A stretch of 32,182 nt of DNA from Burkholderiaceae bacterium. Lineage in GTDB: Bacteria > Pseudomonadota > Gammaproteobacteria > Burkholderiales > Burkholderiaceae. Position 1 is the first letter of the stretch; the number at the start of each line of letters is the position of its first letter. The position numbers and the translations under genes were made by a program. Of the stretch, positions 18,726 through 26,885 are shown piece after piece. The stretch lies in assembly GCA_947447945.1 (NCBI GenBank), contig CANFLR010000021.1:1-32182 (forward strand), in the 5' to 3' direction. The notes under the pieces were generated by a model. The model had not been told where the DNA came from, searched no databases, and saw nothing but the letters and a program-made list of their open reading frames with translations.

Positions 18726-19961
18726 ATGCCACAACACCATTCCCCTTCCTTTGCAGCTCTGAGGATTCCGGCCTATCGCTTTTTGCTTGGCGCGTATCTG
18801 CTAACGATGATGGCAGATAACATAGAGCACGTGATTAGCTACTGGATGATGTTCCAGAAATTTCACTCACCTGAACTAGGTGGATTTGCAGTGATCTCCC
18901 ATTGGCTGCCGTATTTGGTCTTTTCAGTTCCCGCTGGCGCGCTCGCCGACCGCTTTGATCCCCGCAGACTCATTCAGATTGGCGTAGCCATGTTCATGAC
19001 CTGCTCATTGGCTTGGGGGTACTTTTTCTTTACCGACTCTCTGCAATTATGGCAAGCCATCTGTCTGCTAGTCTTGCACGGCTGTTCGGGTGTCTTATGG
19101 CAAACCTCAACGCAAATTATTCTCTACGACATCGTTGGCAAGACTAATCTACCTAGCGGCATTCGCCTGCTTGCCAGCGCAAGATATCTTGGTCTATTGG
19201 CAGGCCCCGCTGTTGGTGCTGTGATGATGCTCGGTTTTGGCCCAAAGCTTGCCATTCTGATCAATGTCTGCTTCTATCTTCCCAATATGGTCTGGCTCAT
19301 CAATGCGCCCTGTGGGCCCCGCTTTAGATTGGGTGAACTCATTCCTGCTCGCGCATTTAAGGGCTTTAAAGATATTCACCTCACCGCCAAAGAAATTATT
19401 CATGAACACAAAATCACCTCGATGATTTTGTTGGCTGGTGCTGCATCCTTTTTTATTGGCAATAGCTACCAAGCCCAGATGCCCGGCTTTGCTCAAGACT
19501 TGGGTTATGGCGATCCAGGGATGTCCTACAGCGCTCTATTAGCAGCTGATGCGACCGGCGCATTATTGGCTAGCTTAGTACTAGAAAGTCGTGGTGGCCT
19601 TCTCAAAATCTCCCCTAAGACTACTATTGTGCTGGCATTGCTGTGGTGTGGATCTCTGCTCTGCTTTGCCTTATCTCAACACTATTTCTTAGCCCTAGCC
19701 TGCTTATTTGTTGGTGGCTTTTTCGAACTTGCTTTTAATTCAATGGCGCAGACGATCGTACAAATCAACGCCCCCTTGGAGATTCGAGGCAGAGTAATTG
19801 GGCTCTTTAATATGGCGGCACTGGGTATGCGAGCTGGCGCAGGCATCACTGTAGGACTCATTGGCGGAATGATCGGCATCCATTGGTCTTTGGCGCTGTC
19901 GGCAGGATGCCTCATTGGTGTTGCTAGCACCTTGTATCTAAAATTTCAGCGCAAACTTTAA
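18726..19961 (+). CDS. Major facilitator superfamily transporter (EntS/MFS_3-like)
   Basis: A 411-residue inner-membrane protein with about 12 hydrophobic segments. The loop between segments 2 and 3, GALADRFDPRRL, is MFS motif A. The overall look (FRxPAYRFLLGAYLLTMMADNIEHVISYW at the N-terminus) is that of the EntS-like exporter branch. Substrate unknown. It lies 59 nt after panC and could be cotranscribed. Its stop is 11 nt from that of the convergent formyltransferase-like gene. Confidence 0.85.
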   Translation: MPQHHSPSFAALRIPAYRFLLGAYLLTMMADNIEHVISYWMMFQKFHSPELGGFAVISHWLPYLVFSVPAGALADRFDPRRLIQIGVAMFMTCSLAWGYFFFTDSLQLWQAICLLVLHGCSGVLWQTSTQIILYDIVGKTNLPSGIRLLASARYLGLLAGPAVGAVMMLGFGPKLAILINVCFYLPNMVWLINAPCGPRFRLGELIPARAFKGFKDIHLTAKEIIHEHKITSMILLAGAASFFIGNSYQAQMPGFAQDLGYGDPGMSYSALLAADATGALLASLVLESRGGLLKISPKTTIVLALLWCGSLLCFALSQHYFLALACLFVGGFFELAFNSMAQTIVQINAPLEIRGRVIGLFNMAALGMRAGAGITVGLIGGMIGIHWSLALSAGCLIGVASTLYLKFQRKL

Positions 19962-19972
19962 ACCAGCTTAAA

Positions 19973-20902
19973 TTATCCGAGGTACTGACCGATCTGCACC
20001 TGAAGATCTTTTGCCAACTCAGCACCGCTGACTTTACCGGCAGCGCCTTTAGCTTTGAGGATCTCAATTTGCCCGCCATGACAACTGACAAAGAATGAGT
20101 CCAGGGTAATTTGAGTGATTTCACCAGGCTTACCTTGAACTGCACCAAAGGTCGGAACAATGTGCCGATGGCAATCGAAGATCTGTACTTTTTGCTCACC
20201 AAACTTTGTCCACGCACCTGGCGCTGGATTGGCAGCACGAATCAGGTTATAGATCTGAGTAATATGGCTACCCCAATGAATCTCTGCAGCCTTCGCATCA
20301 AACCACCCTTCATAGTTTGCTTGAGCTTCATCTTGTACTAGCTCACTATGGTTATTTGCCACCACCAGATCTGCCGCTTCCAATAACGCTTGGATACCTA
20401 GCGGAAACAGATGGTCGAAATAAATTTTTCCTAAGGTATCGTCTGGTCCAATCGCGACTTCTTTTTGCAAGATGACTGCGCCCTCATCCAAACCATCTGT
20501 CGGACGGAAAATCGTCAAGCCGGTCTTTTTTTCGCCAAGCGCAATGGCCCAATTAATCGCACTAGGACCGCGATATTTTGGCAATAGCGAGGGGTGATAT
20601 TGAATGGTGCCGTGACGCGGAATCTTGACCAATTCTTGTGGTACAAACTGCAAAACATAAGCCATCACACAAATATCGGCCTTACTATCAATCATGGCTT
20701 GGGCTGCTTCAGGACTTTTTAAGGAAGCAAATTGCAGAGGGGTCAGACCTTTTGCCAGGGTCGCTTCTTTTAAAACCTCGGGCTTGCTAGATTTAGGATT
20801 ATCGGGAGGGCAGAACACCGCAACCACTTCATCGCCGCGCGCTAAAAAGGCCTCTAAAGCGGCCTTACCAAAATCGGCACTCCCAATCAACGCAACCCGC
20901 AT
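19973..20902 (-). CDS. Formyltransferase/hydrolase-fold protein related to 10-formyl-THF dehydrogenase N-domain and Fmt
   Basis: A 309-residue protein with an N-terminal formyl-transferase Rossmann-type domain (1-190) and a C-terminal Fmt_C/OB-like domain. The active-site segment QYHPSLLPKYRGPSAINW (101-118) and DGLDEG (136-141) supply H103 and D139, spaced as in Fmt, ArnA and ALDH1L1. The Asn of Fmt/ArnA (Ile in ALDH1L1) is Gln101 here. The YEGWFDAKAAEIHW and NPAPGAWTKFGEQKVQIFD stretches look most like the hydrolase domain of ALDH1L1. It probably moves or releases a formyl group from formyl-folate, or possibly formyl-CoA. ATG 20902 is one base after the frc2 stop, with AAGG upstream, so the two are translationally coupled. 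It is not the housekeeping fmt by context. Confidence 0.75.
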   Translation of the reverse strand: MRVALIGSADFGKAALEAFLARGDEVVAVFCPPDNPKSSKPEVLKEATLAKGLTPLQFASLKSPEAAQAMIDSKADICVMAYVLQFVPQELVKIPRHGTIQYHPSLLPKYRGPSAINWAIALGEKKTGLTIFRPTDGLDEGAVILQKEVAIGPDDTLGKIYFDHLFPLGIQALLEAADLVVANNHSELVQDEAQANYEGWFDAKAAEIHWGSHITQIYNLIRAANPAPGAWTKFGEQKVQIFDCHRHIVPTFGAVQGKPGEITQITLDSFFVSCHGGQIEILKAKGAAGKVSGAELAKDLQVQIGQYLG

Positions 20903-20903
20903 C

Positions 20904-22151
20904 TTAAATGACCTTGTCGTGACGTAAAGCAATCAACTCATCTGTTGTAAAACCGAGATCACTCAGAATCTCATCGGTATGCTCACCCAATAATGGCGAA
21001 CGCGTCACCACTGTTTCGCTATCGGATAATTTAATCGGATTGCCAACCGTCAAATACTTGCCACGCGTGGGGTGATCAACCTCAACTACAGTGCCACTAT
21101 CACGCAAAGATTGCTCTTCTGCCAGCTCTTTCATCGACAGAATGGGACCGCAAGGAACATCATATTGATTGAGGACATCCATGACTTCAAACTTCGTCAA
21201 AGTGGAAGTCCACTTTTCAATCTCAGCAAAGATTTCCATGAGGTGCGGCAAGCGCGCCATGGGCGAAGCAAAATTCGGATGGGTAATCCAGTCTTCCCGA
21301 CCAATCACCTTGCAAATTGCCTCCCAAACAGGGGCTTGCACCACAACATAAATGTACGAGTTCGGATCGTTTTCCCAATCTTTACACTTCAAAATCCAAC
21401 CCGGCTGGCCACCACCAGAGGCATTGCCAGCACGCGGTACCGATTCTCCGAAGCTTCCATTCGGAAACTGTGGATATTCTTTTAAAACACCGTTACGGTC
21501 CAGGCGTTGTTGATCGCGTAACTTCACGCGACAGAGATTCAGAACGGCGTCTTGCATCGCAGCTAAGACTTTTTGTCCACGACCAGAGTGGGTCCGCTGA
21601 TAGAGCGCTGTCACAATGCCGAGGGCTAAATGCAAACCCGTACCGCTATCGCCAATCTGCGCACCAGTGACCAAAGGAGGGCCATCATCAAAGCCTGTGG
21701 TTGAAGCGGCGCCACCAGCACACTGCGCGACGTTTTCATACACCTTGCAATCCTCATAAGGACCGGGACCAAAACCTTTGACAGACGCCAAGATCATCAT
21801 CGGATTTAATTCTTGAATCCGCTCCCAAGAAAAACCCATGCGATCTAATGCGCCAGGAGCAAAGTTTTCCACCAAGACATCGCACTCTTTAATCAAGCGC
21901 TCTAAAATCTCTTTACCTTTTTGGGTTTTAGTATTGACCGTAATTGACCGTTTATTGTGGTTGAGCATTGTGAAATACAAACTATCGGCATCCGGAATAT
22001 CGCGCAATTGACCGCGCGTTGCATCTCCCTCGCCCGACTTTTCTACTTTGATCACGTCAGCCCCAAACCAAGCTAATAATTGCGTGCAAGTTGGCCCAGA
22101 CTGAACATGCGTAAAGTCCAGGATTTTCACCCCTTCTAATGCTTTTGCCAT
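20904..22151 (-). CDS. frc: CaiB/BaiF CoA-transferase, formyl-CoA:oxalate CoA-transferase paralogue 2
   Basis: A 415-residue type III CoA-transferase very similar to the Frc encoded at 22812-24062 and to Oxalobacter/E. coli Frc (YfdW). Gln17 and the catalytic Asp168 (in IGDSGTG) are present. Position 48 is Gln, as in E. coli YfdW, not Trp as in Oxalobacter. Two differences from the first copy lie near the active site: the glycine loop reads S245-GGG-Q instead of GGGG-Q, and TGFWDGPP is TGFDDGPP. It may therefore use a different CoA donor or acid (as E. coli YfdE uses acetyl-CoA). It has its own upstream region after a terminator and is coupled to the formyltransferase-like gene. Confidence 0.88.
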   Translation of the reverse strand: MAKALEGVKILDFTHVQSGPTCTQLLAWFGADVIKVEKSGEGDATRGQLRDIPDADSLYFTMLNHNKRSITVNTKTQKGKEILERLIKECDVLVENFAPGALDRMGFSWERIQELNPMMILASVKGFGPGPYEDCKVYENVAQCAGGAASTTGFDDGPPLVTGAQIGDSGTGLHLALGIVTALYQRTHSGRGQKVLAAMQDAVLNLCRVKLRDQQRLDRNGVLKEYPQFPNGSFGESVPRAGNASGGGQPGWILKCKDWENDPNSYIYVVVQAPVWEAICKVIGREDWITHPNFASPMARLPHLMEIFAEIEKWTSTLTKFEVMDVLNQYDVPCGPILSMKELAEEQSLRDSGTVVEVDHPTRGKYLTVGNPIKLSDSETVVTRSPLLGEHTDEILSDLGFTTDELIALRHDKVI

Positions 22152-22185
22152 GAATGAAGTCCTAATAAGATTAAATTTTGAATTG

Positions 22186-22198
22186 GGTAAATTTTACC
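22186..22198. promoter_or_regulatory. Perfect palindrome upstream of frc paralogue 2
   Basis: GGTAAA-T-TTTACC is a perfect 6-1-6 inverted repeat starting 35 nt before the frc2 start codon, in an AT-rich stretch likely to hold its promoter. It could be an operator for an unidentified regulator. It does not resemble the FNR-type boxes found elsewhere in the locus. Chance is possible in such AT-rich DNA. Confidence 0.3.
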
Positions 22199-22240
22199 AG
22201 CGAGCGATTCTGGCAAATCATGAATGCCTCATTTTTAGGC

Positions 22241-22279
22241 GCTCACCCTCTAAAACCCCGCAGAGAGGGCTTTTTGAGC
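22241..22279 (-). terminator. Hairpin terminator after the PAS gene
   Basis: Two overlapping hairpins can form. CCCTCT (22246-22251) pairs with AGAGGG (22264-22269), flanked by GCTCA/TGAGC. On the minus strand AAAAGCCC pairs with GGGGTTTT with one mismatch and ends in UUUU. It begins at the stop codon of the PAS gene, so it most likely ends that transcript. Confidence 0.4.
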
Positions 22280-22707
22280 TAGGACTGAGGGTTTTCTAAC
22301 TCGGCTAAACGCTGTTTTAGAGCGCGCTCTTGGGCAAAGCGCTCGGTCTCATCCCGAATGACTGCCACCACACCAGTGGCTTGGTGGTTTTCATCAAACA
22401 GCATACCCACTGTAAAAGCGATCGAAAGGGTGTGACCATCTTGATGTTTGGCAGGAACCTTCAATAAGGAACTGCCATAACGAGTAGTGCCGGTTGCCAT
22501 AGACTGACTAAAGCCTTCACTATGTCTGTGACGGTGACGTTCGGGAGTAATGAGCTCCAGAGATTTACCCAGGGCCTCTTCTTCGGAATAACCAAAGATA
22601 CGAGTGGCGGCGGCATTCCACAGCACAATGATTTCCTTGGCGTCAGCCACAATCACCGCATCCCCAATCTCATCAAGCAGTTGATTGAGATTGATGTTTG
22701 TTTTCAT
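22279..22707 (-). CDS. Free-standing PAS-domain protein
   Basis: A 142-residue protein made of little but one PAS domain plus its PAC end: DEIGDAVIVADAKEIIVLWNAAATRIFGYSEEEALGKSL at the front and GVVAVIRDETERFAQERAL at the end, then a short coiled-coil-like tail. There is no kinase, GGDEF or DNA-binding output domain and no signal peptide, so it must signal by contact with a partner. In a from-memory alignment to FixL, His62 in HRHRHSEGF falls at the haem-ligating His position, but the oxygen-contacting Arg of FixL is replaced by Leu. It is flanked by terminators and transcribed on its own between two frc genes. AGGA lies just before the ATG. Confidence 0.82.
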   Translation of the reverse strand: MKTNINLNQLLDEIGDAVIVADAKEIIVLWNAAATRIFGYSEEEALGKSLELITPERHRHRHSEGFSQSMATGTTRYGSSLLKVPAKHQDGHTLSIAFTVGMLFDENHQATGVVAVIRDETERFAQERALKQRLAELENPQS

Positions 22708-22744
22708 ATTCCTAGTCTATCCATTTTTCAGAGCTGCAGGGGAA

Positions 22745-22773
22745 TAAAAAAGGCGCCTACGAGAGGCGCCTTT
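22745..22773 (-). terminator. Strong rho-independent terminator after oxc-frc
   Basis: On the minus strand AAAGGCGCCT (ending in plus-strand arm 22764-22773), a 5-nt loop, AGGCGCCTTT and a run of six U form a perfect 10-bp GC-rich stem with U tract. It lies about 40 nt after the frc stop at 22812 and separates the oxc-frc unit from the PAS gene. Confidence 0.85.
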
Positions 22774-22811
22774 GAGTCATGCCACACAGATGCTAGCCAA
22801 CTAATCCTGCA

Positions 22812-24062
22812 TTACACCGCTTTAGCAGTATGCAATTTAGCAATGTCATCAGCGCTATAGCCAAGATCAGCCAAAACTTCATCGGTATGCTCACCCAAGA
22901 CTGGTGATGGACCAACTTCAATCGTCAAATCAGAGAACTTAATCGGGCTACCAATGGTCAAATACTTGCCACGCACTTTGTGATCCACTTCAACAATCGA
23001 ACCGCTCTTACGCAGGTCTGGTGAAGCAGCCAATTCTTTCATGGAGAGAACTGGTGCACAAGGAATATCAAACTTGCGCAGGATGTCCACAGCTTCGTAT
23101 TTGGTCTTGTCTTTAAGCCACTCTTCAATTGTTGCGAAGATGTCAAAAATCTTATCTTGACGTGCTTCAGCAGTCATGTAGGCTGGATCAGTAGCCCACT
23201 CTGGCTTACCAATAGCACGGGTGATTGGCTCCCAAGCATGGCCTTGAATCGTGAAATAGATATAGGCATTTGGATCTGTTTCCCAACCTTTACACTTCAA
23301 AACCCAACCTGGCTGACCGCCACCACCAGCGTTACCGCCGCGGGGAACAACATCAGTGAATGAGCCATGTGGATACTGTGGGTACTCTTCGAGGTAGCCA
23401 ATTTTGTCCAAACGCTGTTGGTCGCGCAATTTGACGCGGCACAAGTTCAAGACTGCATCTTGCATAGAGCAAGATACTTTTTGACCTTTACCAGTTTTTT
23501 GACGCTGCATCAACGCTGTCAAAATGCCAATCGCCAAATGCATACCGGTGTTGCTATCGCCTAATGCTGCAGCGGATACGGTTGGAGGACCATCCCAGAA
23601 ACCAGTAGTAGAAGCAGCGCCACCAGCACACTGCGCCACGTTTTCATAAACCTTTAAGTCTTCATATGAGTGGCCATCGCTAAAACCTTTAACGGAAGCC
23701 ATAATCATTTTTGGGTTCAGTTCTTGAATACGTGCCCAGCTAAAGCCCATCCGATCCAAAGCACCTGGACCAAAGTTCTCAACCATCACGTCAGAGGTCT
23801 TGATCATTTTTTCCAAGACTTCTTTACCCTCTTGGGTTTTGGTATCCAGCGTCAATGAACGCTTGTTGCCGTTCAACATGGTGAAATACAAAGCATCCGC
23901 ACCAGGAATATCCCGTAATTGGCTGCGGGTCACGTCGCCAGAACCAGGACGCTCCACTTTAATCACATCAGCGCCATACCAAGCTAACAGCTGAGTACAA
24001 GCAGGGCCTGCCTGTACGTGGGTGAAATCGATAATACGAATACCGTCTAATGGTTTGGTCAT
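22812..24062 (-). CDS. frc: Formyl-CoA:oxalate CoA-transferase (paralogue 1)
   Basis: A 416-residue CaiB/BaiF CoA-transferase that moves CoA from formyl-CoA to oxalate, giving oxalyl-CoA and formate. It is recognisable along its whole length as Oxalobacter-type Frc: [22 protein letters not shown] at the start, Gln17, catalytic Asp169 in LGDSNTG, and the glycine loop GGGGQPGW (246-253). Residue 48 is Gln as in E. coli YfdW. It lies 75 nt after oxc with an excellent Shine-Dalgarno (TAAGGAG, 8-nt spacer), so it is cotranscribed with oxc. A strong terminator follows. Confidence 0.95.
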   Translation of the reverse strand: MTKPLDGIRIIDFTHVQAGPACTQLLAWYGADVIKVERPGSGDVTRSQLRDIPGADALYFTMLNGNKRSLTLDTKTQEGKEVLEKMIKTSDVMVENFGPGALDRMGFSWARIQELNPKMIMASVKGFSDGHSYEDLKVYENVAQCAGGAASTTGFWDGPPTVSAAALGDSNTGMHLAIGILTALMQRQKTGKGQKVSCSMQDAVLNLCRVKLRDQQRLDKIGYLEEYPQYPHGSFTDVVPRGGNAGGGGQPGWVLKCKGWETDPNAYIYFTIQGHAWEPITRAIGKPEWATDPAYMTAEARQDKIFDIFATIEEWLKDKTKYEAVDILRKFDIPCAPVLSMKELAASPDLRKSGSIVEVDHKVRGKYLTIGSPIKFSDLTIEVGPSPVLGEHTDEVLADLGYSADDIAKLHTAKAV

Positions 24063-24137
24063 GTTTAATTCTCCTTAAGGGTTACTAAATTGAGTTCGTA
24101 AATATTGCGCATCTAAATCTATCTTGATATCTAGGTA

Positions 24138-25841
24138 TTACTTTTTAGCAGTCGATGGGTTTAGGTTCGTCAAGCGCCCACTCTCAGTCCCTGCTGTTTC
24201 ATCAATCACAGCGTTAATCAAAGCTGGCTTACCAGCTGCAATCGCCTCTGTTAATGCTGCCTCTAATTCTGCTGGCGTGGTGACGTAATAACCAATCCCA
24301 CCAAACGCTTCAATCATCTTGTCGTAACGGGCATCTTTTACGAAAACCGTTGGTGCAACATCAGCGCCACCGGTTGGATTTTGATCTGTACCACGATACA
24401 CCCCGTTATTATTAAAGATCACTGTTGTAATCGGGAGTTTGTAACGGCACACGGTTTCTAATTCCATACCGCTAAAGCCAAAGGCGCTATCACCTTCCAC
24501 GGCGATAGTCGGTAAACCACTGGTAACTGCTGCACCGATGGCGTAACCCATACCAATGCCCATAATGCCCCAAGTGCCTGAGTCAAAACGTTTACGAGGC
24601 TGATACATATCGACAATCGCACGGCAAAAATCGAGTGTGTTGGCGCCTTCGTTGACCAAATTCACATCCGGGTTCTGCTTGATGACATCCCGAATCACCC
24701 GTAATGCACCATGGAAGTTCATTGGTGATACTTCTTTGGCAAGTGTTTCTGCCATCTTCGCCAAGTTCTTATCCTTCTTCTCGGTAATGGCACCAATCCA
24801 CTCGGCGCTAGGCTTAGGTACCGATCCAATACCCTTTAGCAACTCAGCAACGCAAGAGCCAATATCACCGATCAAGGGTGCATCAATCTGGACATTGCTA
24901 TCCACTTCGTTTGCCTGAATATCGATCTGGATAAATTTCTTGGGATCCTTACCCCAAGTCTTACCTTTACCGTGAGCAAGCAACCAGTTCAGACGTGCAC
25001 CAACCAACATCACAGCATCGGCCTCAGCCAACACAAATGAACGCGCTGCCGAAGCAGATTGTGGATGGTTATCTGGTAAGAGACCTTTAGCCATCGACAT
25101 TGGCAAATAGGGAATGCCCGATTTTTCGATCAATGCCCGAATATCAGCATCGGCTTGTGCATAGGCTGCGCCTTTACCCAAGAGAATTAATGGACGCTTA
25201 GCGCCCTTCAAAACGTTAAGCGCACGCTCAACAGCATCAGGCGCTGGGATTTGACGTGGAACAGGATCGATCACCTTGAAGATCGATTTCTTAGCCTCTT
25301 CCACTGGCATGGTTTGGCTCAATAATTGCGCTGGCAAATCTAAATAGACACCGCCTGGACGACCAGAAACTGCCGCACGAATCGCGCGCGCAAAACCGAT
25401 GCCGATATCTTCAATGTGATTAATACGGTAAGCCGCTTTGCAATAAGGCTTAGCTGCATTGAGTTGATCCATCTCTTCGTAATCGCCTTGTTGCAGGTCA
25501 ACGATTTCACGCTCACTAGAACCGCTGATCAAAATCATAGGGAAACAGTTCACTGTGGCATTCGCCAGTGCAGTCAAACCGTTCAAGAAACCGGGTGCAG
25601 AAACCGTCATGCAAATACCTGGTTTTTGCGTCATGTAACCCGCAATCGCTGCGGCGTTACCAGCATGCTGCTCGTGACGGAAACCAATAAAGCGCAAACC
25701 CTCTGCCTGAGCTAAGCGACAGAGGTCGGTAATTGGAATACCCACGAGACCAAAAATCGTATTGAGATCATTTGCTTTGAGGGCGTCGATCACAAGGTGA
25801 AAGCCGTCGGTAAGTTGTGTGTTTTGGTTGTCTGTTGTCAT
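24138..25841 (-). CDS. oxc: Oxalyl-CoA decarboxylase
   Basis: A 567-residue thiamine-diphosphate enzyme that converts oxalyl-CoA to formyl-CoA and CO2. The N-terminal domain has the catalytic Glu in [12 protein letters not shown] (E57). The ThDP/Mg motif runs from [14 protein letters not shown] to FNNNGVYRG. The C-terminus has [12 protein letters not shown], matching the CoA-proximal Ser/Arg lid of Oxalobacter Oxc. With Frc it forms a catalytic cycle that consumes oxalate, makes formate and CO2, and takes up a proton. No strong Shine-Dalgarno precedes the ATG. The 145-nt upstream gap holds an FNR-like box and a -10. Confidence 0.95.
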   Translation of the reverse strand: MTTDNQNTQLTDGFHLVIDALKANDLNTIFGLVGIPITDLCRLAQAEGLRFIGFRHEQHAGNAAAIAGYMTQKPGICMTVSAPGFLNGLTALANATVNCFPMILISGSSEREIVDLQQGDYEEMDQLNAAKPYCKAAYRINHIEDIGIGFARAIRAAVSGRPGGVYLDLPAQLLSQTMPVEEAKKSIFKVIDPVPRQIPAPDAVERALNVLKGAKRPLILLGKGAAYAQADADIRALIEKSGIPYLPMSMAKGLLPDNHPQSASAARSFVLAEADAVMLVGARLNWLLAHGKGKTWGKDPKKFIQIDIQANEVDSNVQIDAPLIGDIGSCVAELLKGIGSVPKPSAEWIGAITEKKDKNLAKMAETLAKEVSPMNFHGALRVIRDVIKQNPDVNLVNEGANTLDFCRAIVDMYQPRKRFDSGTWGIMGIGMGYAIGAAVTSGLPTIAVEGDSAFGFSGMELETVCRYKLPITTVIFNNNGVYRGTDQNPTGGADVAPTVFVKDARYDKMIEAFGGIGYYVTTPAELEAALTEAIAAGKPALINAVIDETAGTESGRLTNLNPSTAKK

Positions 25842-25908
25842 ATAAGTAGTTGTTTTAAGTTATCGATTGCATCACAAGGCTACATGCGCCTCACTTGGGC
25901 AGAGGTGA

Positions 25909-25951
25909 ATCTTAGGCTCGGGGGCGGGGTTGATCATTGACTACGGTCAAT
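25909..25951 (-). promoter_or_regulatory. Predicted class II FNR/CRP-type promoter of oxc-frc
   Basis: TTGA-CTACGG-TCAA at 25937-25950 (ATTGAC-TACG-GTCAAT with one more base each side) is a near-consensus FNR/FixK-type palindrome. On the minus strand TAAGAT (25914-25909) is a fair -10. That sets transcription start at 25902 and places the centre of the palindrome (25943/25944) at -41.5, the classic spacing for class II activation. No -35 hexamer is needed in such promoters, and none is evident. The leader to the oxc ATG would be about 61 nt. Confidence 0.6.
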
Positions 25952-25986
25952 TTCCCCTGAAATCCACCAATCCCTAGGGATTTAGC

Positions 25987-26604
25987 TTAGATAAAGAGCT
26001 CTTTATGCTTGGCTTTGAGGCGGCTCAAAGTCTCTGGAGAGAGGTTTAAATACGCTGCCAGCTCTTTTTTAGGCAAGAGCTCAAATAAGTGCTCATATTT
26101 ACGGACAAAACGCTCCACCCGGCCTGGTGCATCGAGCATATGCAAGGTAATCGTATGGGCCATGATTTCACTCATGAGGCGCATGACCTCAAACTCAAAA
26201 CGTTCTTTCAGGGAGTGATGTTGATCCAGAAACTCAGCCCATTTTTGCAGGGGCATCCTCGCCACGCGAGCCTTAGTGACTGAGGCAATACTGTAAGGGG
26301 CAGCCGTTTTCAGGCGCCAAGCAGCATAGCTGGTTTCAATATCTTTTTCGATTGAGAAACGCAGAATCATTTCTTTGGCATCAGCACTAGAAACAATTCG
26401 TTTCAAGATGCCGTCCAGCACAAAGTACTGCTCCATTTGATGGACGCCTTGGTGCAACAAAATGTCACCTTTTTTAAGGTCAGAAATCACCAAATGACGC
26501 TCTAAATCAGCCATCATCTCTGGCTCCAAACCTTTGAGCACTGAATTTTGGCTGAGCTGTAAGCGAATCAGATTTTTTTCAAGGTGCCTATCTAATGCCG
26601 TCAT
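25987..26604 (-). CDS. Crp/Fnr-family transcriptional regulator without cysteines
   Basis: A 205-residue regulator: a cyclic-nucleotide-binding-like beta-roll (about 20-115), a long dimer helix (about 130-160) and a C-terminal helix-turn-helix. The recognition helix reads LSPETLSRL with E191-T-L-S194-R195, the E-x-x-S-R pattern by which FNR reads TTGAT. There is no Cys anywhere, so unlike FNR it cannot bind a 4Fe-4S cluster; the ligand is unknown. ATG 26604 is chosen over GTG 26619 because AGAGGA lies 5 nt before it. It sits directly upstream of oxc on the same strand and is the obvious candidate to bind the FNR-like boxes on either side of it. Confidence 0.9.
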   Translation of the reverse strand: MTALDRHLEKNLIRLQLSQNSVLKGLEPEMMADLERHLVISDLKKGDILLHQGVHQMEQYFVLDGILKRIVSSADAKEMILRFSIEKDIETSYAAWRLKTAAPYSIASVTKARVARMPLQKWAEFLDQHHSLKERFEFEVMRLMSEIMAHTITLHMLDAPGRVERFVRKYEHLFELLPKKELAAYLNLSPETLSRLKAKHKELFI

Positions 26605-26627
26605 CAATTCCTCTTCCACATCCCACT

Positions 26628-26656
26628 ATTGTAGGCTTTTTATGATCTAAATCAGG
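26628..26656 (-). promoter_or_regulatory. Possible promoter of the Crp/Fnr regulator gene, overlapped by an FNR-like box
   Basis: On the minus strand TACAAT (26633-26628) is a good -10, with a poor -35 (CCTGAT) 17 nt upstream. The FNR-like box at 26643-26654 overlaps the spacer and -35, a position expected to repress. The regulator could therefore limit its own synthesis. Confidence 0.35.
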
Positions 26657-26683
26657 TTTTAAGGCCCCTCCCTGAGCTAGAAT
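26643..26683 (+). promoter_or_regulatory. Predicted class II FNR-type promoter of the cobalamin riboswitch/receptor transcript
   Basis: TGAT-CTAA-ATCA (26643-26654) keeps the core of the FNR site TTGAT-N4-ATCAA; the two outermost bases differ. TAGAAT (26678-26683) is a five-of-six -10, giving a start at 26690. The centre of the box (26648/26649) is then at -41.5, the same spacing as at oxc. The riboswitch begins about there, which supports the start site. It shares the divergent region with the regulator gene. Confidence 0.5.
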
Positions 26684-26689
26684 ACAAAG

Positions 26690-26885
26690 GTCGTGGTGCT
26701 TTATTGCAGTGCAATAAAGTTAAACGGGAAACACTAAACGTGTGCTGCCCCCGCAACGGTAGGTAAATACACTCCAAATTGAAAAAAGAGGGGTGTCAGG
26801 AGTCTGAAACAGCCACTGTGCACGTCAATTGCATGGGAAGGCCAGATTCTGAGATTTACTAGCCCGGATACCGGCCAAGACAGGT
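26690..26885 (+). ncRNA. Cobalamin riboswitch
   Basis: Conserved blocks of the AdoCbl/cobalamin riboswitch occur in order: AACGGGAAAC, GTGCTGCCCCCGCAACGGTA, the B12 box AGCCACTG (26811-26818), TGGGAAGGC and AGCCCGGATACCGGCC. It precedes a BtuB-like receptor gene, the usual target: high cobalamin lowers receptor synthesis. The boundaries are approximate. Confidence 0.93.

Noticed and set aside
21072..21670. Plus-strand frames inside frc paralogue 2
   Set aside because: Antisense shadows of a highly conserved enzyme gene; no family resemblance.
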